From assembly GCF_005502745.1 (NCBI RefSeq), contig NZ_SCNL01000024.1, positions 1 through 34,913 of the forward strand: a DNA stretch of 34,913 nucleotides, written 5' to 3'. Positions 1 through 5,915 of this stretch are shown one piece after another (position 1 is the stretch's first letter; every line of letters starts with the position of its first letter). The translations under genes and the position numbers were made by a program. Under the pieces are notes generated by a model. It worked only from the letters and a program-made list of their open reading frames with translations. It did no database searches and was not told where the DNA came from. The DNA comes from Sphingomonas sp. 3P27F8 (GTDB taxonomy: Bacteria; Pseudomonadota; Alphaproteobacteria; Sphingomonadales; Sphingomonadaceae).

Positions 1-112
1 AACATCGGCGCTTGCAGCACCGCAAGTTCGCCGCCTAACATCAACCCCCTGACGAGGTCCGCACTCCGCTAATCTACGCCGCGAGTTGTGCCGAATGTTC
101 TGACGACGGACA
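1..112. mobile_element. Probable end of a Tn402/Tn5053-like (tni-type) transposon
   Basis: Homology to atpF stops at position 113, and the minus strand then reads TGTCCGTCGTCAGAACATTC followed by GGCAC. Tn402/Tn5053 termini, as I recall them, begin TGTC, carry CAGAA at about positions 10-14 and end the 25-bp inverted repeat with GCAC. Here CAGAA is at 11-15 and GCAC at 22-25. TCGTCAG recurs about 50 bases further in, which would suit the repeated transposase sites of such ends. No transposase gene is visible because the element runs off the window. The remaining bases hold no gene I can support. The junction is firm; the family assignment is inference. Confidence 0.4.
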
Positions 113-139
113 CGCCAGCGTCCACCAGTCGATACGCAA
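113..139 (-). pseudogene. atpF: 5' stub of atpF (N-ATPase subunit b), nine codons left
   Basis: One base after the atpE stop, a TTG codon opens a frame reading MRIDWWTLA. This is the usual start of the membrane-anchored b subunit of N-ATPases, and atpF is the gene expected after atpE. From the tenth codon the match ends and the frame runs into unrelated sequence with a TAG at 74-76. The break coincides with a TGTC that looks like a transposon terminus, so insertion is the likely cause. The rest of atpF, atpA and atpG may lie beyond the far end of that element or may be lost. Confidence 0.7.
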
Positions 140-140
140 G

Positions 141-383
141 TCAAGCGAAGGGATTGGCGAAGAGCAGCAGCAGCGCGATCACGAGACAATAGATCGCCAT
201 CGTCTCGATCATGGCCAGGCCCACGAACAGGGTGCGCGAGACGGTGTTCGCCGCCTCAGGCTGGCGAGCGATCGCATCCATCGCTGCGGCGACCGCCTTG
301 CCTTGGGCGAGTGCCGGCGCGATCGCGCCGATGGCGATGGCGAACGCCGCGCCGAGGATGCTGACGATGTGGATCCAGTTCAT
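141..383 (-). CDS. atpE: N-ATPase F0 subunit c (rotor ring)
   Basis: An 80-residue, two-helix proteolipid that forms the ion-carrying c-ring of the membrane F0 sector. The helices are at about residues 5-33 and 50-78, joined by a polar loop with the conserved R40-Q41-P42. The ion carboxylate is E60. Q27, E60, T61 and Y65 have the same spacing as Q32, E65, S66 and Y70 of the Ilyobacter tartaricus Na+ ring, and P23 corresponds to its proline. This points to Na+ rather than H+ coupling, as proposed for N-ATPases. The start overlaps the atpB stop by 4 bp, and the next gene, atpF, is broken. Confidence 0.93.
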   Translation of the reverse strand: MNWIHIVSILGAAFAIAIGAIAPALAQGKAVAAAMDAIARQPEAANTVSRTLFVGLAMIETMAIYCLVIALLLLFANPFA

Positions 384-1084
384 GAAGAGACCTCGTGGTT
401 CGGCGCTTTCGGGGATGGGTTCGCTTCGCTGATGGCGCTGCCGATAAAGACCATTGCGAGCGCGCCGAAGATGTAGGCCTGGACGGCTCCGGTCAGCATC
501 TCGAGCGCCATCAGCGGGATCGGTACGAGCAACCCGGCAAGGCTCAGCACGACGCCGATCATGAACACGCCGCTCATGACATTGCCGAACAGGCGCACCA
601 TCAAGGAGAAGCTGCGGGTGAACAGCTCAACGAGATTGAGCGGCACGAGCAGGATCGACGGCTGCGCGAAACTGCGCAGATAACCGCGCGCGCCAAGCGC
701 CCGGACACCGAACCAGAGCGTCGCGCCGAACACGATCAAGGCCAGCGCCGCATCGGTTTCGAGGGCCGCCGTAGGCGGTTCGACGCCGGGCAAGAGCGAT
801 GACCAGTTTGCGACGAGCAGGAAGATGAAGAGCGTCCCGATCAGGGGCAGATAGGGCCGTGGCTCAGCGTCCATCGTCTCGCGAATCTGGCGCGCGATCA
901 CTTCGACCACCAGTTCCAGCGCCGCCTGGGTCCTGGTGGGACGAAGGCCGAGCCGCCGGGTCAGAAGCCAACAACCGATCGTCAGCACCGCCATGATGCC
1001 CCATGTCGTGACGACCGGCTGGCTGATCGGAACCGGTCCGATCGTGAACAGGATATGGCTTTCGAGCGGAGAGGCGAACTTCAC
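380..1084 (-). CDS. atpB: N-ATPase F0 subunit a
   Basis: A 234-residue integral membrane protein that provides the ion half-channels against the c-ring. It has several hydrophobic segments. The hallmark arginine lies in the MVRLFGNVMSG stretch at about residue 162, where F-type subunits a carry the essential Arg. The N-terminal region (FTIGPVPISQPVVTTWG) and the C-terminal AYIFGALAMVFIGSAI helix are typical. Both ends overlap neighbours by 4 bp (atpR upstream, atpE downstream), so expression is translationally coupled within one operon. The length is normal for the family. Confidence 0.93.
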   Translation of the reverse strand: MKFASPLESHILFTIGPVPISQPVVTTWGIMAVLTIGCWLLTRRLGLRPTRTQAALELVVEVIARQIRETMDAEPRPYLPLIGTLFIFLLVANWSSLLPGVEPPTAALETDAALALIVFGATLWFGVRALGARGYLRSFAQPSILLVPLNLVELFTRSFSLMVRLFGNVMSGVFMIGVVLSLAGLLVPIPLMALEMLTGAVQAYIFGALAMVFIGSAISEANPSPKAPNHEVSS

Positions 1085-1347
1085 GACACCGCTTTCAGTC
1101 GGTGCAGCACGACCTGTCGCGCCGCCATGAACCCGGCCGCAGCCGCGAGTAGGTCCACCCAGCCCTGCCTTGCGGCAACGAGCAGCACGCCGAGCGTCAG
1201 AAGCATCCGACCGAGCCGCAGGCCGAGCGACAGCATAATCGATCCGCCATGGACGAGCAGGTCAGCATCCTTCGCGATAGCCAGGTAATGTGCTGTTCCG
1301 GCAGCGGCGCCGAGCAGCAGAAACAGGAGGACGGCCCAGGGCGTCAT
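1081..1347 (-). CDS. atpR: N-ATPase accessory membrane protein AtpR
   Basis: A small membrane protein of 88 residues with three predicted hydrophobic segments (about residues 3-22, 32-60 and 62-78). AtpR is a hallmark of N-ATPase operons, encoded between atpQ and atpB exactly as here. It is thought to help the assembly or ion specificity of the c-ring. I chose the ATG at 1347 over the upstream one at 1362 because it gives the same 4-bp ATGA overlap with atpQ that every other junction in this operon shows. Its call rests on position, size and topology more than on motifs. Confidence 0.85.
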   Translation of the reverse strand: MTPWAVLLFLLLGAAAGTAHYLAIAKDADLLVHGGSIMLSLGLRLGRMLLTLGVLLVAARQGWVDLLAAAAGFMAARQVVLHRLKAVS

Positions 1348-1625
1348 TGCCGCCCGATCCACTTCCAGGCCGACCAGCAGCCGAGGCTCACGCCAAGGAT
1401 CAGCAGCGGCGCGGTCCAGAAGATACCGCTGGACAGCCGATGGTCGAGCCAGCGGCCGATCGCGAGCGCAATTAACGCCGGCACGACGACCTGCCAGCCA
1501 AGCACGCCGATCTGGCCGAAATTGCGCGCAAAGGAGGGCAATCCCCGCGCCCTGCGTCGACGTTCAGCGCGCTGTTTGACCGCGTCCACGAGCCGTTCCT
1601 GCTCGGGTGGCAGATCCTGGGTCAT
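1344..1625 (-). CDS. atpQ: N-ATPase accessory membrane protein AtpQ (AtpI/AtpZ-like)
   Basis: A 93-residue protein with a charged N-terminus (about residues 1-33, rich in Glu and Arg) and two membrane helices (about 40-60 and 68-88), joined by a short loop with W64 and the D61-H62 pair. The helix GQIGVLGWQVVVPALIALAIG and the GRWLD motif are typical of the AtpI/AtpZ family assigned to ATP-synthase assembly. In N-ATPase operons this gene sits after atpC, as it does here. It overlaps atpC and atpR by 4 bp each. Confidence 0.85.
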   Translation of the reverse strand: MTQDLPPEQERLVDAVKQRAERRRRARGLPSFARNFGQIGVLGWQVVVPALIALAIGRWLDHRLSSGIFWTAPLLILGVSLGCWSAWKWIGRQ

Positions 1626-2032
1626 AGACCGATCTCCGCCGGCACGCCCTGCAGCGCCTCGACCATGCGCCGGATCGCGCGCATGCGCAGCCGCGTCGCG
1701 GCGGTGCGACCGCTGCGTTCGGCATCGCCGCGCTCACGGTAACCCCTAAGCACTACCGTCTCGAGTTCGTCGAGATCATCGCCGACATGCGCCTCGCGCG
1801 TCGCGATCGAGACGTCATTGCCGCCACTCACCGTCAGAATGCCGTTGCGCACCGCGCAGTAGCCGGCGCGCCCGTCCATGTCGCGCCAGGAGACGACCGA
1901 GATATCGAGCGCGGTCAGGAAATCGGCGTGACCGTTCAGGATCCCAAAGCTGCCCGTCGCATCCTCGGCGCGGATTGCGGCGACCTCCCGGTCGACCATG
2001 ATCGCGGTGGGATCAGTGATGCGCAGCCTCAT
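1622..2032 (-). CDS. atpC: N-ATPase F1 subunit epsilon
   Basis: A 136-residue F1 central-stalk subunit that couples rotation to the catalytic head. It has the usual N-terminal beta-sandwich (MRLRITDPTAIMVDREVAAI, then EDATGSFGILNGHADFLTAL, then YCAVRNGILTVSGG) and a C-terminal helical hairpin rich in Arg and Glu (about residues 85-130). The segment GSFGILNGHADFLTAL corresponds to the conserved G-x-x-G-I-L-xx-H turn of epsilon subunits. In N-type operons atpC follows atpD at the head of the cluster rather than the tail. It overlaps both neighbours by 4 bp. Confidence 0.92.
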   Translation of the reverse strand: MRLRITDPTAIMVDREVAAIRAEDATGSFGILNGHADFLTALDISVVSWRDMDGRAGYCAVRNGILTVSGGNDVSIATREAHVGDDLDELETVVLRGYRERGDAERSGRTAATRLRMRAIRRMVEALQGVPAEIGL

Positions 2033-3447
2033 GGCTTGGGCCCCACCTTGCCGCGCGCCTCTTCCAGGTCTCCGACCATATAGAAGGCACTTTCGTGCCA
2101 GTCGTCGGTCTCGCCACCGAGGATAGCGCGCACGCCATCGAGTGTGGCGTGGAGCGGCACCGATCGTCCGGGCTGGCCTGTAAAAGCCTGTGTTACGACA
2201 AAAGGCTGCGTCAGGAAGCGCTGGAGTCGGCGGGCACGGCCAACGATCAGCCGATCCTCCTGTCCCAGCTCCTCCATGCCGAGCAGCGCGATGATGTCCT
2301 GCAGCTCGCGATAATGAGCGATCGTCTCGCGGACCTTTTGGGCCAGCGCATAATGGTCCTCGCCCACGACCAGCGGATCGAGCAGGATCGAGGTGGAGGC
2401 AAGCGGATCGATCGCCGGGTACATGCCCTCCGCGGCCATCGTGCGTGACAGGAGCACATTGCTGTCGAGATGCGCCGAGATCGCCGTCACGGCCGGATCG
2501 GTGAAATCATCCGCAGACACATAGACCGCTTCGATCGCGGTCACCGATGCGCCCGCGACCGAGGCGATCCGCTCCTGGAGCGCCGCGACTTCGCTCGCGA
2601 GCGTCGGCTGATAGCCGACCCGCGACGGCATCCGCCCTAAGAGCCCCGAAACTTCGCTGCCCGCCTGGACGAAGCGGAAGACATTATCCATCAACAGCAG
2701 CACATTGCGTTTCTGCTCGTCGCGAAAATATTCGGCGATGGTAAGCGCGGTCAGACCGACCCGCCAGCGCGCGCCCGGCGGCTCGTTCATCTGTCCGAAG
2801 ACCAGCACGGTCTTCGCGATCACGCCGGAAGTGCGCATGTCGGTGAGCAGTTCATGCCCTTCGCGCGAGCGCTCGCCGATACCAGCAAACACCGACACGC
2901 CCTCGTAACGTGCGACCATTGCGTTGATCAGTTCCATCACCAGCACGGTTTTGCCGACCCCGGCGCCACCGAACATCGCCGCCTTGCCGCCCTGCGCGAG
3001 GGGCGCAAGCAGATCGATCACCTTGATCCCGGTCTCGAACATCGTCGTCGCTGTGCTCTGGGCATCGAGTGGCGGCGGTTGGCGATGGATTGGGCGAAGC
3101 GGAACGTCCACTGGAAGCGCCGCCCCGCCGTCGCCGATGACGCCGGTGGCATCGAGCAGGCGGCCCAGAACCGCATCGCCGACCGGGACCATGATCGCTG
3201 CACCCGTGGCCTCGACGTGGGTGCCGCGCGCGAGTCCGCTGGTGGTCTGGAGTGCGACCGCTCGCACGGTGCGCGCATCGACATGGCTCTGCACCTCGGC
3301 GATGTGCTTCCCTGTTGGGGTTACGATGCACAGCGCATCGTTGACCGGCGGAAGCGAGCCGGCGGCAAATTCCACGTCGAGCACGGGACCGCGGATCGCG
3401 CAAACGCGTCCGCTCGCCTTATCGATGTCGGGTGCCGCGCTGCTCAT
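2029..3447 (-). CDS. atpD: N-ATPase F1 subunit beta (catalytic)
   Basis: A 472-residue catalytic subunit. The Walker A motif GGAGVGKT is at residues 160-167, the GERSREGHEL segment carries the catalytic Glu, the Walker B region is LLLMDNVFRFVQAGSEV, and GRMPSRVGYQPTLASEV follows. In place of the DELSEED lever it has a variant around GMEELGQEDR. It is the first gene of the operon, as in N-ATPases, and starts at an ATG preceded by GAGAAG. There is no atpA in the window, so the catalytic hexamer cannot be built from this locus alone. The promoter should lie in the 170 bases before it, but I cannot assign boxes. Confidence 0.95.
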   Translation of the reverse strand: MSSAAPDIDKASGRVCAIRGPVLDVEFAAGSLPPVNDALCIVTPTGKHIAEVQSHVDARTVRAVALQTTSGLARGTHVEATGAAIMVPVGDAVLGRLLDATGVIGDGGAALPVDVPLRPIHRQPPPLDAQSTATTMFETGIKVIDLLAPLAQGGKAAMFGGAGVGKTVLVMELINAMVARYEGVSVFAGIGERSREGHELLTDMRTSGVIAKTVLVFGQMNEPPGARWRVGLTALTIAEYFRDEQKRNVLLLMDNVFRFVQAGSEVSGLLGRMPSRVGYQPTLASEVAALQERIASVAGASVTAIEAVYVSADDFTDPAVTAISAHLDSNVLLSRTMAAEGMYPAIDPLASTSILLDPLVVGEDHYALAQKVRETIAHYRELQDIIALLGMEELGQEDRLIVGRARRLQRFLTQPFVVTQAFTGQPGRSVPLHATLDGVRAILGGETDDWHESAFYMVGDLEEARGKVGPKP

Positions 3448-3532
3448 CTCAAGCTTCTCATGACGGGAGCTAAAGCGAGATCGGGCGGCATCGATATGCG
3501 GGACTATACGGATGCTCGTCTCTGCGCCGCGG

Positions 3533-3569
3533 CTTCGCCGGATCGCTAATGCAATCCGGTCTGGCGAAG
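3533..3569. repeat. Imperfect inverted repeat between ATP-grasp gene and atpD
   Basis: CTTCGCC at 3533-3539 pairs with GGCGAAG at 3563-3569, with an inner GGAT/ATCC pairing. It sits about 50 bases after the ATP-grasp stop on the minus strand and 85 bases before atpD. It could end the upstream transcript or be an operator. There is no T-run, so a classical intrinsic terminator is not shown. Confidence 0.35.
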
Positions 3570-3618
3570 TCCGATGTATCCCGACTTTCAGGACGCCAGT
3601 TTCGCTGTTCTGTCCGGC

Positions 3619-4941
3619 TCACGCCTCGCCAGTGGCGCACCTGTCGCAGTCCTGCGGCGAATCGTCGGCGGCCATCAGCAGAACAGGCGCGAACCCACCA
3701 CCGGCGGTGCGCATATTGGTGGTTTGGCCCTGATATAGTCGCGCTGCGGCAACAAGCGGCTCCCCATCATAGGTGTAGAGACGAACGTCGATCTTGCGCT
3801 TAACCGTCTCTCCATCCAGCCGGATGATCCGCTCGCTTGGTCGCACATAGGCTTGGGCGACATAGTCGCTCTCCAGGATCTCGGCCCACACCGATTTCGT
3901 CAGCTTGTCGCCACGATAGGCCGCTTTGCTCCCATACCCTCCGGCCGGCTTGAAGAAGAATTGCCTGCGGCCCGCCCAAAGCCGCTCGGCGGAAGCCTTG
4001 TCGACCCGTTCGGTTGCCGGAATCCCGGCAACAAGCGTGTCGACAATTGCCGGGTCGAAACCCCATTCCCGCAGCTGCGCGGTGTCGGACAGCAGGGTGA
4101 GATTGCGCTTGTCGGCGAATTTCGCGTGGACATGGGGATTGGGCGTTACGACCACCGAGCCGTCGAGATATGCCGCTCGCAATGCCGAGTGCTCGGGTCG
4201 ATCGAGCGAGAAATCGACGAGCCGGTTGTAGATGAGATCCACATTCCGGTCCCCATAGCGAAGAGTGCCGGACGCATAGGCGAATTCAGAAGGATCGGCG
4301 ATGCAGACGCTATGGCCGGCCCGCTCCAGCAAATGGCGGGTCAACAGAAACTCGGGAAACAGATATTGCGATACGGGATCGTCATCGACGATGGCGATGG
4401 AGACCGGTTCGCCGCTGCCGCGTTGATAGCGCCATTCCTTCGAGAACATGGCCGCGACCACGGACTCAAACGGATCTGCGCGAAGAAAATCTGTCGGCTC
4501 GGAAGGACAGCAGACTCGTTGTGCCCGCGCGAGCACGGCATTCAACATTGCTCCTCCTGCATTGGTATTTATTTCGATCAGGGCCGGGCCGCGCTCGCTC
4601 AGATGGAAGTCATAGCCCATGAAGACGCCGTGCGGACCAAAGTCCTGTCGGGCACTTACTGGCGCCCAGGCCATGGTGGCTGCCAGATAATCCGGGTGGC
4701 GGGCGACCGTCTCGATCGCGGCGATGATGCGCTGCATCCCGGCGAGTTGGGACACATTGATGAACACCGCGACGTCCGAGAATAGATGCGGACGCGTTTC
4801 CAGATATGACGCTCGCATTGCCAGATCGCCCGTCTCCCGGACGAGTGCGTCGCTCAGGGCGGCGCGATCCAAGGTTACGCAAACGCATTCCGAACGTCCG
4901 TTCTGGAGGTCTGAGACTCGGGCTTCCTCTAGGCTCGGCAC
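3619..4941 (-). CDS. ATP-grasp-like protein, substrate unknown
   Basis: A 440-residue soluble protein read from a GTG start with GGGAAG about a dozen bases upstream. The C-terminal half has ATP-grasp-like features: FFFKPAGGYGSKAAYRG (about residues 318-334) resembles the nucleotide-binding loop, and KRKIDVRLYTYDGEPLVAAA resembles the acidic metal-site strand. The N-terminal half has LIEINTNAGGAMLN, similar to the substrate and metal loop of glutathione-synthetase-like folds, but out of the usual order. That raises the possibility of a permuted ATP-grasp. The C-terminus carries a CDRC motif. It lies between PPK2 and the N-ATPase on the same strand. I cannot name a substrate; ligation of an amino acid or thiol is possible. 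Confidence 0.6.
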   Translation of the reverse strand: MPSLEEARVSDLQNGRSECVCVTLDRAALSDALVRETGDLAMRASYLETRPHLFSDVAVFINVSQLAGMQRIIAAIETVARHPDYLAATMAWAPVSARQDFGPHGVFMGYDFHLSERGPALIEINTNAGGAMLNAVLARAQRVCCPSEPTDFLRADPFESVVAAMFSKEWRYQRGSGEPVSIAIVDDDPVSQYLFPEFLLTRHLLERAGHSVCIADPSEFAYASGTLRYGDRNVDLIYNRLVDFSLDRPEHSALRAAYLDGSVVVTPNPHVHAKFADKRNLTLLSDTAQLREWGFDPAIVDTLVAGIPATERVDKASAERLWAGRRQFFFKPAGGYGSKAAYRGDKLTKSVWAEILESDYVAQAYVRPSERIIRLDGETVKRKIDVRLYTYDGEPLVAAARLYQGQTTNMRTAGGGFAPVLLMAADDSPQDCDRCATGEA

Positions 4942-5069
4942 GCTATCGAGCTTCCCTGGAATAGAAACTGGACCCAGAACATAGCCTGATCCTTCTTTGG
5001 CTCATGCAAATTTCATTTCACGTGAGCGGCAACGACTTCGCCCGCCGCGTGATGACGCAAGAGGCTCGC

Positions 5070-5837
5070 TCACGGCGCGATCAGCCCCTGTTCTCGGGCG
5101 GCATCGTCATAAAGGAAGGCGGTGTTGGGATCAGGGTGGCCATAGCGATCAGAATCCGTTTCTCCCAGCCGGGTCAGCAGATCCCTGATCAGCGCGAGGC
5201 GTGCCTGGTGCTTGTCGTCCCCGCGAACCACCGTCCAGGGTGCCGCGATGCTGTGCGTGCGGGCGAGCATTGCATCGCGCGCCTTGCTGTAGGCCTTCCA
5301 GCGCTTGTTCGCCTGGTCGTCGATCGGGCTGATCTTCCACTGTTTGAGCGGATCCTCGCGTCGGGCGGTCAGGCGTTTCTTCTGTTCCGCCCTCGAGATA
5401 TCGAGATAATATTTTACCAGCGTGACCCCGCAATGTTCGAGCAACTGCTCGAACATTGGGACGGTCGTCAGAAACTCCTCATATTCCTTGTCGGTGCAAA
5501 AGCCCATCACGCGCTCCACGCCGGCGCGATTGTACCAGCTACGATTGAACAGGACGATCTCGCCGGTAGCCGGCAGATGAGGGACCCAGCGCTGGAAATA
5601 CCACGACCCGCGATCGTGATCCGATGGGGGGCCGAGTGCCACCACCCGGGTTTCGCGCGGGCTCAGATGCTCGACGACACGCTTTATCGTGCCGTCTTTG
5701 CCGGCTGCGTCGCGCCCTTCGACGATGACCAGCACCTTGCGGCCATCCTCGATGATTCCCCGCTGCAGGGCGGTGAGCCCGATCTGGAGCGCGCGCAACT
5801 GCTCGGCGTAACGGGGTTCGTTCTTCGCCTTCACCAC
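5070..5837 (-). CDS. ppk2: Polyphosphate kinase 2 (PPK2, class I-like)
   Basis: A 255-residue single-domain PPK2, which uses polyphosphate to phosphorylate nucleoside diphosphates, or the reverse. The Walker A motif GRDAAGKDG is at residues 41-49, followed by the RWVPHLPATGEIVLFNRSWYNR segment with the Walker B-like strand and Arg lid, and by the EDPLKQWKISPID region typical of the family. The GTG start at 5837 has AGGAG nine bases upstream. An ATG at 5867 would add ten residues but lacks a good ribosome site. It follows the metal ATPase gene by about 78 bp on the same strand. Its role here is probably nucleotide or polyphosphate balance under stress (inference). Confidence 0.93.
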   Translation of the reverse strand: MVKAKNEPRYAEQLRALQIGLTALQRGIIEDGRKVLVIVEGRDAAGKDGTIKRVVEHLSPRETRVVALGPPSDHDRGSWYFQRWVPHLPATGEIVLFNRSWYNRAGVERVMGFCTDKEYEEFLTTVPMFEQLLEHCGVTLVKYYLDISRAEQKKRLTARREDPLKQWKISPIDDQANKRWKAYSKARDAMLARTHSIAAPWTVVRGDDKHQARLALIRDLLTRLGETDSDRYGHPDPNTAFLYDDAAREQGLIAP

Positions 5838-5915
5838 CGGTTCTTTCTCCTGTCGGCAATCATGCACACCAAGATAGCGGGCCGCGAGGGCCGGGGTCGC
5901 ACTCGTGGGCCGGTC

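Noticed and set aside
1..60. Possible integron attC-like core (GCCTAAC at 34-40)
   Set aside because: Only one core-site half is present and no matching partner or cassette gene is found; the transposon-end reading explains the junction better.
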